NCBI GenBank assembly: GCA_012845835.1
Contig: JABAKD010000008.1
Location: forward strand, 9,413,709-9,477,708
Origin: Undaria pinnatifida
Taxonomy: Eukaryota; Sar; Phaeophyceae; Laminariales; Alariaceae
Length of the DNA: 64,000 bases
Reading direction: 5' to 3'
Shown in pieces: positions 34,051 to 46,800 of this stretch; the stretch's first letter is position 1, and each line of letters starts with the position of its first letter. Position numbers and translations under genes: made by a program. Below the pieces are notes generated by a model. The model was not told the origin of the DNA. It searched no databases and was given only the letters and a program-made list of their open reading frames with translations.

Positions 34051-37000
34051 ATGGACAAGTATCACATATACGAGGAGGTGGGCGCGGGGCAGCACTCCCA
34101 GGTGTTCAAGGGCCGAGAGAAGATGGACATCGAGTACGTCGCCATCAAGAGGATCGAGAAGAGCATGATGGAGAGCGTCGTCAAGGAAGTACAGGTGAGG
34201 AGGCGACGTTAGGCGAGGCGAGGCAGAACAGGCCACTAAACAGTGTGAGGAGCCTTAGGCCGAATGTCGGGGAAAGAAAGAGGAGGGGGGGAGTCTGGGC
34301 AGACTTGACAGTCATGAATATATGTGCAGGCGATATTTAAATCACGACTACGGTGACGTTTAGGATCCATCCCAGGGTTCAGAACTCTATTTCGGGTTAG
34401 GTTTTGGGGTTGGGGTAGATGTCGGGGGGGGAGGGGGGGGGCAAGAGGGGCAGCAGAGACATGCAGGAAGGCAGACAGGCAGACGCACTAGGCAAGACCC
34501 ATAGGCAGGCAGACAGACAAACAAATAGGTGTGGTATGGGGCATGTATAGAGAGAACCAACGGACGCCGCGGCAGATGCGTTGTCGATGCAAGGTCGACA
34601 ATGCTATAATATATTACTGTACTCGTATTCTTTTTGGGACCCGTGATGTGTCCACCTAGTAAAGGACAAATGTAGTATTGGTGTAGTATTTTGAACCTCT
34701 ATGAAGAGCGTGCAGCAGTACAATCGTGCAGCGCGCATGTCGTGCACCCATACCAACATATTCCTTACCCCAGCAGCCAGGGCTGCTTCGTGCAGTCGAG
34801 GCTGTACTGCTGTCGTCATATTGGTTTGACGTGTTTCCCTCTGAAGTTCCGAAGCGGTTAACATCGGGAGGAAACACTAGACCCATGGGTAGACCACCCC
34901 GGTCGGGCGGGCGTTTTTGGTGCTTCATGTTTTGCCTCTTTTCATTTCATAAATGTTGCGCACATCGGGCAGATCACCACCTAGATCACCTGCATCTTAC
35001 ATCTGTCGCTATGATATGTTGTGCAGAATCTGCGAAGAACAGATCCAACTATGGAAACGTTTGCTAGATCATTCAGATCATCTGACTCTCACCCGGTAAC
35101 ATAACATGATCTATAGGCTATACAGATCGTCTTGCTCAGGGGTCTTATCCACCCTGGAAGACATATATCATGAGCTCAGAGATCTGATCAATTCGACGTG
35201 TGAAATGCTGCCTCTTGTGCCGTCGCGCCCCGCCCAGGTGATTCACCGCCTCAGCAGCCCCAACGTCCTCAAGTTCTACGACTGGTACGAGACGCGGAAC
35301 AACGTGTGGCTCATTCTCGAGTTCTGCACGGGAGGCGACCTTCTCACGCTCATCAAACAGGTGAGATTGCGGGTCCCTACTTCGCGAGTTTTTTTTCATT
35401 CGTGCAGAAAGCGCACCCCCTCAATTTTGTTCCCCTTCTGACCTTGTCTGACCTTGGTAGGAGTTTTGATGCATATCTTATTTGTTGCGTACCCTCAATT
35501 GTACTACGCTTGACCTGATCTGGGTCTCGAGACGACTGGGGTGGCAGCGCCGACAGCTATTTTTAAGACACGGGCAATAACTCCCCTCGCACACCAACCA
35601 GCGGTTCGGGGCATTACTGCCTCAGTACGGCGGGAAAGCATGCTCAGCCGCTCAGCCCACCACATGCCATATTTATGTTTTTGCGCCGATCTCAGCCCCC
35701 TTATGAGAACCATGGCCTTAACGCTTTTTGGGCTGCACACAAGTACTTGGGGACACACTACTTGGAAATTGTGTGGTATCCTTTTTGCAGTGGTACCATA
35801 CCAGGGGCACCGGGTAGCCTGTACAGAGTACCTGTTAAAGAGATTCGGCACGCATGCGAACTGCAGACAGACAGGCATTACCAGTTGGGCTCCCCTCCAT
35901 GCACCTCGCCCCGCCACGCTTCGCTTGCGATGTCGCCTTTCCACGGAGAAGAAACATTTTCCAGTGCTTCCAAAAAATTAATAATTCCCACTCTCTGCCC
36001 TTAAAATTCCTAATGTAGATGGACGCTTTCTACCAGTGCGAACCGAAAGTAAAATCCTACTGACAGTCTCGCCGCATGCTGTGTATCGGCCGACATCGAA
36101 TAAAATACACATTCACACAGGGGTTCGCATCTGGCGTATGTTTCAACACATCCCCGCGTTCTCGCGCGGTCCGTGTTGCTGGGGCGGCGCTCTTGAGGGC
36201 TGCCCGTGGTTATTAATCCTTCCCACGCTTTCTGCCCAACCCTTCGTTCAGCCGCAACCGCGTCACCAGATGTGTTCTCTGCCAGTCGATTATCAAACCA
36301 CACCAGCTTTTTGTGCTCTGCTAGATGCTTCGCTTCTCTAGTACCCGTCGTGTGCACTTGTTTCTCTCCTGAACGTGAGTTCAACGCTGGCCGTACGCTC
36401 TATCCATCATGTACACCCTAATCAAATACGCCTTCTATTCATTAAGATTCAATACCGCTCCACAACGCCCCAGATTTATTGCGCCCGTCTATACTTGCTC
36501 TATCAAACATGTATCCCCTGACCAAGCATGCCCTCATCCTTGTGAAGATTCAATACCTCTCCACAAGCCCCAGATTTCCTGCATTTAGTCTTCCATTTTT
36601 TTTCACGGGCCGCAGGACCACCGCGAACCCGAGTCGGCGGTTAGACTCTTCGGAGTAGACCTGCTCGCCGGGCTGCAGCAAACGCACGCGTGCGGGTACC
36701 TGCACGGCGACCTCCGCCCATCCAACGTGCTCATAGACGAGTACGGTATTCTCAAGCTCAGCGGGTTTGGACTGGCGCGAAGCGTTCCCGAGGGTGGGGA
36801 GGGGGGGGCGGAGCTTGACGGCGGGACCGGGGACTCTTCTACCTCGGGGCAGAAGCGGCAGCAGCAAGGGTGCGGTGGTGTGGAGAAGACTCAAGCTGGC
36901 GATGGGGTAGGGATGGGGTCGGGAAGGGACCCGACGTATATGGCGCCCGAGTTGCTTTCGGGGGGGGAGGGGGCGATGAGCTTCGCAAGCGACTTTTGGT

Positions 37001-40000
37001 CTCTCGGGTGCGTGCTGTTCGAGCTCCTGACAGGCGAGCCGCCTTTCCGTGCGTCGGCGTCGGCGACTATTGCGGAGAAAATCAAACGGGAGGTGAGGTG
37101 GTGGACGGGGGGGGGGGGAGGGGGGCGGGGGATTGGACAGTGGACAGACGGTCATTCATACAGACAGACGGACAGATAAAGAGGAAAGGGCGATGGACAG
37201 ACAGATACTCAGGCAGGTAGGCAAGCAGACAAACGGGCAGACAACGATACATACTGATGAACAATCGGACAGGGGTTCAAGAGAGTGACGCAAATCATTT
37301 AACGGCAGCTCCGCAACGTTGACAGCCACACAGGCAGACATACAAATACACAGACAAACATTCGACAAGACAGGCAGGAAGACTTGCAGCCAGTCACGTG
37401 AACCTTGAAACAGGCAGGAGGGGCAGTGATTAAGAAGGTGGGCATGCAGATAGGCTGGCAGACAGCATGCTGCATGAAGTTATGAATGAGTCGCGAAGGA
37501 CAAGCGACCGTCGAGAATGCTCGTGCTAGATAACTTGAAAATTGGTAGACGCCGCCAAAGACAATGACATAAGACCGCTCGCGCAATCTCTGTGAGTACC
37601 TCGTGCCTGTGGTCCCAAGCGTCGCCCAGCGTAAATTTTGAGTTGTGTAATGAAGCCGCACGTATGCATTGGGTGCGGGTCCGCCTTAGCGGTGAAGTCC
37701 CCTGGATGGACTTGAACTCAGCCCACCTACATGAGCGCTATCGGCGCTTGAGAACGCGAAGACGAGTAAGCGGACACGTACACACGAACATGCGACCTCC
37801 TTTGCTCGAAAAGTTCCCCCTACATGACCCTTCGCCAGCCCTCTTCGCAGCCGGACACCATGGCCGAACATCAACCTTTCACGCCGCTCGGAACTGTGCC
37901 TCACGCGTCTTAACCCGCGAGCCTCCTCGTTAGCGATATTGGTCGCCCCAGCGCGTTCCTCCTCCATCCGGTGCAACATTTCCGGCCCCCTTCGCCCCCA
38001 TGTCACATATCCCCCCACCCCCCCTTCCCCTCCCCGCCTCCCCCATGAATGTCTTAACGCCATCCCCTCCTCGTCGTGCGCCACTGTTACTGTGTGTTTT
38101 TTTTCCTGGTGATACGCCCTCGCACCGCGATGCAGAGCCCGCCGGGACTCGATAAGGGGGAATGGCAGGGGGTCAGCATGAGCACCCAGTTCTGCGAGCT
38201 CACAAGTTGGCTCCTCCAGAAGGATCCCCTTCTGCGACCGACTTGGCCACAACTGCTGGCACACCCTTTTTGGGGCAACTGTCAGACCCCGTCGGCCCTT
38301 GAGATGCCCCCCCAGCCCCGGTTCGACCGTGCCCTCGCTACATTTGCTGCTGCGGCGGCAGCGGCTACGGCTGTATCCGCGGCTGCGGCGAGGACGACGG
38401 CGGAAGACGCGTATGCCGCTGATCAAAGTCGCGGAAGCCTTGAGCGCTCCGAAACGAGCCAACAAGGGCATGACGGGGCGGCGGCGCTGTCGGCGACGGC
38501 CCCCGGTAATCATGGGGCGCAGGCGGGAAAAGGCATGGGCGGGTCGCCGTCGTACGCGGATCTCTCGGAAAACACGCGGGAAGCCGGAAGGTGCGAGGGG
38601 CAGGGGAGGCACACGGAGGAGCAAGGGGAGGAGGAAGCTAAGGAGCGGGACCATCGGTGGCGTCCAGAAGAAGCCAACGGCGGGACGTATGGTGGCGGTG
38701 GCGTGCGGGGAGGCGCTGACGGGTGTCAGCGAACTGCCGCGTGCACTGGCCGCGCCAGCCCCGTGTCCGAGCAGGTGGGAAGCCCGGGAACCCCGCGAGG
38801 AGTACAAGGGGGGGGGGGCGGAGGAAGGGAGGGATGTAGAGAAACAACCCCGCCGCGAGCCTTCCCAGACACGGCCGAGACCGAGCAGTGGAGATTGACG
38901 GGTCCCTCGGAGGGCCCGCCGGCTCCGGAGCGTCCGGGGGACCCAAAGGGGCCTTTGGATCCGGAGGGGCAACCGCCAAATGGGCGCCGTTCAGCGGAGC
39001 AACACCGTCGGAATAACGGTCATGACACGCGCAACGGTGACCTGAATGGGGCGGCCGCGGCGCACGATGACGGGCACTCCCACTCCGGTGTCGCCGGTAA
39101 AGGCCAGGATTCAGGGCTCCCCTCGCCGATACCACCGGCTCCGCTAGCAGCTTCTGTTGATCGTCGAAAGGCGGCGGCCTGTCACGGGCTCTCTCAGAAC
39201 GTCGTCGGCGAGTCGGTTGCCGCCAACGAGGCGGGTTGTCGCACTGCAGGGGTGAGGGGGAGGAAGCAGGGAGACCCCGGCGCTAACGCGGATGCGGGTA
39301 AGACGGCGACGGCGGCAGCGGCAGCGGCGGCGCTTAGCGGGCTTCGCATGCGGGGGAGAATACCTCCTGCAAGGGGGGGCAGGAGCTCGCCGTCGGTGGT
39401 GTCGGTTGTTTCGGTGTCCTCGTCCGCGGGAGAGCAGTACGGGAGCAGCTTCGAGGAGGACACGGAAGTCGGCAGCAGCTCTTGCAGCGCCAATGGAGGC
39501 ACCAGCGGCGGTGGTGGAAGCGGCAGTGTCGGCAGTGGCAGTGCCTGCAGTGGAGGTGGTGGCCGCAGCGGCGGCTTTGGCGAGCTGGGTACTGACCCGT
39601 CCTTGGTCGCGCGAGCGGCCCCGGGGAAAGCGAAGGGGTTGGCCGGTAGAGGCGGGCGCGACGCTGGCGCTGCGGTTGTCATGACGCCGGGTTCGATCGG
39701 AACCGCCACTACGGCGACACCGTCCACGGGCGCCGCATCGTCCACGCGAGGCAGGAGGGGCTCGTCCTCCTCCTACGCTGCGAGTGCCGTCAGATTGGGC
39801 AGGGAAAGCGCCGCTGCGCGAAAGCAAAACGCGAACGCTGCCGCCGACAGCGACGCTACAACGAGCTCTCCCTGCGTTGGTGGGCGACGACCTCAGCGAG
39901 CTTCACCCATTTCCTCTGCCGGGTCGACGTCTGGACCCGATCGCGCCAGATCTCGTCTCGATTTTCCGCCGACTGCGGCGGCTGGCGCCGCTTCGGTGGG

Positions 40001-40724
40001 ATCGGGGTCAAGCAGCGCGTCTCCCAGCTTCACGACAACCGCCCTGAGATTCGAGCAGGTCGAAGGTTCCCCGGTATCCGAGCGTGTTTCCATCTCGTCG
40101 TGGACACTGTCGTCGGGGGTTTCGACAACGCGGTTTTCTCGAGAGACCGAGGCGTACGTGGGAGTTTCGAGCAGCGGCTGGGACGGGAGTGCTTCCAGGC
40201 CGCAGGAAGCACAAGAAGGACGGGTGATGCCGGAACGAGCCCCCGTTGAGGGGGCAGATGTCGATTTGAGGAACAGCAGGAGCGGCGTCGTCGGCGGGGA
40301 TGTAGATAGCAGCATGAAGGGGAGTAACCGTTCACCCGTAGGCCGCATCAGCGGCGATGATCCACGAAGAGGATCCCCGAAGCTTCCTGCGCAATCTGTA
40401 GCGCCAAATCACGACAACAACGACGATAACGACGGCGACTACGACAGTCCCCAAGCCAACGCTAAAGGAAATGCAACGAGAAGCGGAGAGGCAGTCGGGT
40501 CGGCTGTCGTAGCGCGCAGCGCAAGCCCAGAGGGGCGCGGTGTGCAAGAGCTGCTGCTGCACACAAGCGACGCCCAGGTGAGCGCCTAGGGGTCAAGGAT
40601 TCGAACTTGCAGGATCCGTCCCTCCCTCCCTCTCTCCCTCCCTCCCTCCCTTCCTCCCTCCCTCCCTCCCCCCCTCCCTCCCTCCCTCCCTCCCTCCCTC
40701 CCTCCCTCCCTCCCTGCCTCCTTG

Positions 40725-40820
<96 letters not shown>

Positions 40821-43800
40821 TCTTCCTCCCTCCTCCCCTCCCTTCCCACGTGATGGGCCACCGCACTGTAGGCGGGGGTTGCTGCCTCGTGTGGCCTGTC
40901 GTGGCCTTCACCTGCTTGTACCCGTGATTTTTTCTCCGCGTGCCGCGTTGCTGCTGCACATACTGCCTGTCCGTCTGTGCGTCGCCTGCCGACAGTTCAG
41001 CTGTGTATGCCTTTGTGAAGAGACGGTAGGGTATGCGCTGAAGTCTTTCCGGGCACGTGTTTTACCTTTCGCGGCCTGACGGAACTTTTGCACCAGCCTG
41101 ACCTAGTATGGGCGGAAGGCGGCAAGCTGGCGAGCGAAAGAAACTAGGCAGAGGGGGTGTAGGGGTGGGGGACGTACTCCTTCGTTGCTTGTCTTGGTAA
41201 TTTGACCATCGACCCCGTATCCTTTTTGAAATGGGGGGCTGAGGGAGCCTTTCGTCTCGTGATGGAGGGGGTCAAGTGTTGACCTTGACGCGGTTGCTTT
41301 GGTTGTCTAGACGGAATAATTCAGCGCTTATGTTTTCACACTCTGCTCGTTGTTCTCGCCATATCGTTTCTCGTGCCTTTTGGTCGCGCTTTTCGCTCGT
41401 GATTTTTCTCTATTCGCCTTTTGCTCGCGCTTTTGCTCTCTTCGCTTATTGGTCGTAGTTTGTGCTCGCGTTTTCTCTCTATATATATATTGCCTGTTGC
41501 TCATGGTTTGTGCTCGCGCCACGACAACCTGTCTCCGCCCTTCCGACAGGTGACTCCCATCGTCGGCAGCAGGTGCGTCGAGCCGACTCGCGCGCAAGCC
41601 GAACCCTCTCGCGACCAGCTCCCTTTCGAGGCGCTACCCCTCGGGGTGGTGAGCGCGATGCCCCCACCCGCGCTCGAGACCCACCTTACCGTCGCGTACA
41701 ACGCGCTCACGGAGACGCAGGCGCCAGTGAGGCAGACGGGGCAGACTCTGCTGTACCTGCAATCCCTCGCTCCAATCCCGCGTGTTTCCAACCTCCTCAT
41801 CAACTCGACCTTCCTGGTGCTGCTGCTAAGGTGAGAGCTGTGCGGGATGCTCCTCTCCGCTCGGCGGGCGTATGTTTTGTGTCGCTAGCGAGTCGGGATA
41901 CTTGCGCTTGCGAGGAGGGTCGCATACTGTTGGGTTCCAAACGAGTCGGAATTTTAATGCTTGACATATTTCGGTACGTGCCGTGGGGTGGGCGGCCGTC
42001 CCTGATTGAGGCACCACGATCCGCACTAGCTATCTTTCTGGAGCGGTGCTACGGTAGAGAGTTAGAGGCGGTTTGGCGACAAGAATTGCGGCAGGCATGG
42101 AGGGGCAGTCGACGTTTCCGCTAGGCGCAGGGGCAGCGGAGGAGTGGGAGATCAAGCGATCAGTCGCCGCTCGCTCCCTCTTGAGAGCGCTGCTCGTTTG
42201 CCTTCGTATGACATGAGCTCGCTAAGTTGTCCCTCTTTCGTCTTGATATCTTGATATGTTTTTGACTTTAGCGCTGAAGCATTCGATATCGCTCCTTGCA
42301 CATGTGTACATGTGTACGAGCACGCGGAGTGAGTTAACCTGGATCGGAACGTCTGCCCGCACGCCGCTTTTACACCGGAAAACGTTAGAACGCAGTGAAG
42401 TGCTGCAAAGCCCCCCCACCAACCCCATCAACCCCACTTGAAACAAATAGAGACGTGAGAAAGTTGAAATGGCAATATAAAGTAAGGGATATGCTAAAAA
42501 AGAGGTTGCCAGCCATAATAGCTGATAGGGCTGTATGGGATAAAATAAAAAAGGGCGAGCTGGAATGAGATGGAACAGCGTAGCCGAGAAAATATGGAAG
42601 GAGTTAGGGGGAGACCGGGAGAGGAACTGTTTGTGGAGAAGTTTGGCGGATACAAGACAGAAGTAAAACAAAGGATAGAAGAACGCGAAAGGCTAGCGCT
42701 AAGAAATAAGGTGAAAGAGGAGAAACACTTAGAGATATACGGGGGGTTGAGGGCAGATATTGGAATGAAAACGTATCTGCACGGCCCATTGGACTTCGCG
42801 AAAAAAACTAAAATTCGTGTAGGGGGGCTGGACCTACGAGAAAGAAGAAAGAGATATACCAATAGTCTGGAGGAGGAGGACGTGGCTACACATGTGTACC
42901 CGTGTGGCACAACAACAGAGAGCAGGACTCACATAGGAGGATGTGAAATGTACAAGGAGGAACGGGATGCGTTAGAGGATGAGATGAGGAAATTAGACGA
43001 ATGTGACATGGAAGAGTTTGGTGGACTACAGAGTATCAAGAAAACGATCGCTATCCTAGGAGATAGATGGTGGCCGCAGACGACGAGACAGGACGGGGAT
43101 AGGATACGCAAACAGTTTTCATGTATTGTATGGAAGAAGCGTAATGAGCGCCCAAATGTTGGAGGTGTCTATTAGGAGTAGGAACGGTGCTCCGTCTCGA
43201 AAGGGATGCGTGGCTAATGGTCAAATCACTGAGGCAAGCAAACAATGAGTACGTCCCCCCCCCCCCCCCCCCCCGCCACGCCTACCCGCACCTCCCTGCC
43301 TGCAAGCGCATCGTTTGTTGCGTCCATTCGCTTCGGGGCACTGTACCTATCGTAATCCTACCCACCCGCGCTTTCCCCACTCTCCTCGTGGTGCCGCTTT
43401 GTTTCCCGCAGACTGTTGCGGAAGCCGCGCCTGGCAGCCATCAGAGACACGGTCGCTACCCTCCTCGGCCTGCTCGTGCGACACGCGACATACATCGCTC
43501 CGGCTGCCGGCAGGGCACCGCGGCAATCTAACAGCGTCAGAGGCGGTGGCGGTGGTAGTGGAAGCGTCGCGGTTGACGGCGAAGCGGGGGGGGATAGGTC
43601 CGGCAGCATGGCAAGAAAGAGAAGAGACGGCGACGGTGGCGACCCTAACGGAGCAGGAGGGGGTCTGATGCCGGCGTTGATCTCGACGATTCAAGACAGA
43701 CACCCCCTAGGTCGTTCGTCGCAGGCGGCCGCGCTGCGGCGAAATACCGTGGCGGCCTTGGGGGAACTCCTGTTTTATGTCGTCACTCAGGAGCCCCGTA

Positions 43801-46800
43801 ACAGTGGCCACGAGGCGTCTGGCGACGATGCAGGCGACGGCGAGGAGGGTCGGGCGTGGACTATCCCCTCCGCCGATGTGGGAGATGCGATCCGCGTGTG
43901 CCTTGAGGACACTGAGCATGGCGGGGGGCAGCACTACGCGGCGAAGACGGTGGAGAACGTCCTGGCGCAGGCCGGCCCTTTTCACCCCCTGGTCCATGTC
44001 TTTGTAACGCCGGAGCTGGCATTGTGCTTGTTTAAGCTCGCGAGGTAAGCTGCACGTACGGCACACCCTCCTGAATAGAAAAACTAGTAACATTGAGTCG
44101 TATGCCGTTTGATTTCTGGCGAAAATGAGACCGCGAACTTTCCATGGACTGTTTCGTGTTTCCAATGCAACCTCTTCGCGGTGGGTTTGGGTCCGCCCGA
44201 TTTATGTCTCAAAGTTTGGTGTAGACCTAAGCGTTGTATTTTCTATATTGACATGCGAACAGCGCGTGTTCGTGCTGAGAGCGGGACAAATTTATCTCAT
44301 AATACGCTGGTGGCACCTCCGGCCAGACGAGGGGCAGCCACTGTAACGCTCTTGGCAAGGAAGTAGGCGCCGCAGAAGATCGTATTGCACACGGAATACC
44401 CCCCTCTTGACTTTTTTCACCCGGCGCTCGCGTTGCTGTTGGTTGAACGCCTGCCAAAATTCAGGCGCGCCCCCTCCGAGGGCCTCCGGGGCACGGCCGC
44501 GGCGGGACTGTCCCATCTGCTGGCGCACGATGTCTTAGGCGCAGGGAGCGACGACAACAGCTTTACCACCACCGGACGCCCGGTCGGCTGTGGTGCGGGG
44601 GTGCCTGGGCGAAGATTACAGGACGATGAGAAACTGACCGCTCATAGCTGCGAGAGTGGCTATGGGCAAGCGGTGAAAAATTTAGGGGCGCGTCGGGGGT
44701 GGATAGCCGCGCGTGTGATGAGCGAAGCCGAGGCGCCCGCGGCCGTCGTGAAAGGGCTATCAGAGGGTAGTTTTCCCGCTTCCCGGAGAGCGTTCCTGAA
44801 CGTGTTCAATTTGGTTCTTTGGGTCAGCAGGCGCTTTGGCGGAACCAGCGACGGTGCAATTACGGCAGGCGGCCGCGATGGCGACGAGAGTGCTCCGGAA
44901 GGCGCGGGCTACGGAATGGGGGAAGGGACAAGTGCCTTGCGGCGTGCAATCGAGTCCATGCTTCGTTCGGAATACCTTCTCCCAAGGTTGCTTCACGTCG
45001 CAGAGCACGGCGAAGGGGCAGTCCATAGAGCGAAGGGGTTCCTCGCGCTTCGCCTCGCGCTGGAGGTGGCTCCTCCGGCCCTCCTCTTGAAGGCGTGCCG
45101 ATCGCGCCTGCTGCCACTCCTCGCCAGAGTCCTCGGGGGGCTGACCCCAAGGACCACGCGTGGTCCCGGTGCGTGCGCCGGCGCAGCCGTAGCTGCTGCC
45201 GTAGCCGCGCCGGGACTCTCTGTGCAGCAGGAATACCTCTACGAGTGCTGCACCAAGCTTGCTGACTGGCTCTCTGCCGTTCCCGAATCCGCTGCTAGGC
45301 GCCTCTTAACAGAGCTTCGAAGATGTCGCACTGGCGTCGTTAGGGAGTGCCAAAACGCCTGGCGGCCGAGGGGTGCCAGCAGTTCCCGGCGGCCGATACG
45401 ACAGCCGACAGTTGTGGCGGCGGTAGCCGCGGTTAGAACGACCGAACTGGAGACGGCGATGGCAATGTTTCCCGCCGTGGTGCACCTCGTGAACAGCCCG
45501 CTTTTGCACCGACGGGCGGTCACAAGGGCGTTTTTGTATGATGTGGCTGGCTGTCTTTCCCTGTCCTATCCAACAACCCGGGAGAGGCCAGCCGCAGACA
45601 GGGAGGATGACGTCGGCACCGTCGGTGTTGGGTATTCTGCAGCGTCGGCGGCCGATGCCTCTAACGCCGAGGGTAGCGGACCGGAGGCGGCGCTTGCAGC
45701 CCTGCTGCCTACGGTAGAGACTCTCGCGCAACAGACGGAGCTGGTCCTCCTGCCGCATTGGGAGACGGTGTCAGCGGAACTTGTCCCGGTGCTGTGCCGC
45801 CTCTTGGAGAGCCCCAGCGGCGACACGCGTGCTCTGGCCTTGGCAGTCCTGCGCGTACTCCTGCCGCCGTTTATGCGACAGACTTATCCACCCGAGCCTC
45901 AATCTCATTTTCTCGACCAGGCAGCAACGACGGCGACGCCCAAGGGCGGTAGCGGTGGCGCTCAGTCCGTCGCCACGGTGCCGCCGGGTGAGGTGAGGTC
46001 CCCCACCACGATGCGCTCCGCGATCGCCGTCCATCTGCTACCTCGAACATCCGCTTTGTTGAGTGACCACACGCCGGTTCCGCAGTACACTGTCCGGCTC
46101 CTCATCGACGTAGGCCGCGAGTGGAACGGACTTTCGACGGCTTTGCTAGCGGAAGCTGGTACCCTTCCAGCTCTACTCGGCCGCCTTCCGCCGCCGACTC
46201 CGTCAACCTCGACTTCGGCGTCTCCTTTATCGGGCGCAACGCACTCCGTAGTCTCTTCGCCGAAAAGCCAACGAGCGGCGGACACACGACGCCCGGGGCG
46301 CGGGCCCGGGAACGGCGCGGTGACTGCGCTCGACCCGGCTGTGGCGGCTCTCCTCGCGCTCCTCGTCGAGAGAGACGACGGCAGCGACGACGACGATTGC
46401 AGTGATAGGAGTTCGGGGGCGATTCGGCGCCCCGTCGGATGTGGAAGCGACATCGATTCCGGCGGCGAAGAGCTCTTCGCCGAGCTCCTTCGGCTGGAGC
46501 TTCCTGGACGGGTAGCGGCGGCGGTGACGGGTGCGCTAGCGGCAGGGATGCCGGAAGCGATGGAGGCGTTCCTGGCTCTGGCGGTGGCTCTGCTTGGCGC
46601 TGGATATCGATACGAACAAGACGCGCGGCAGGGACGACGACAGGCAGGCCCGAACGGAGACAATTGCTTGCCCCGCGGCTCGGGTTTCGGGAGGCCGAAC
46701 GCAGCCGGTGGGGAACGAACGGCTGGTTCTGACGGGCGAAGCTTGGAGTCGGGTGCGAAAGAGCAGCTGGGGCCGCTACTGGCCGCCGTTCCCGCCTCCG

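Noticed and set aside
37686-38972. 428-residue minus-strand frame opposite ULK4 exon 4
   Set aside because: Shadow of a GC-rich exon and its intron; no domain, while the plus strand encodes the kinase C-lobe with proper splice sites.
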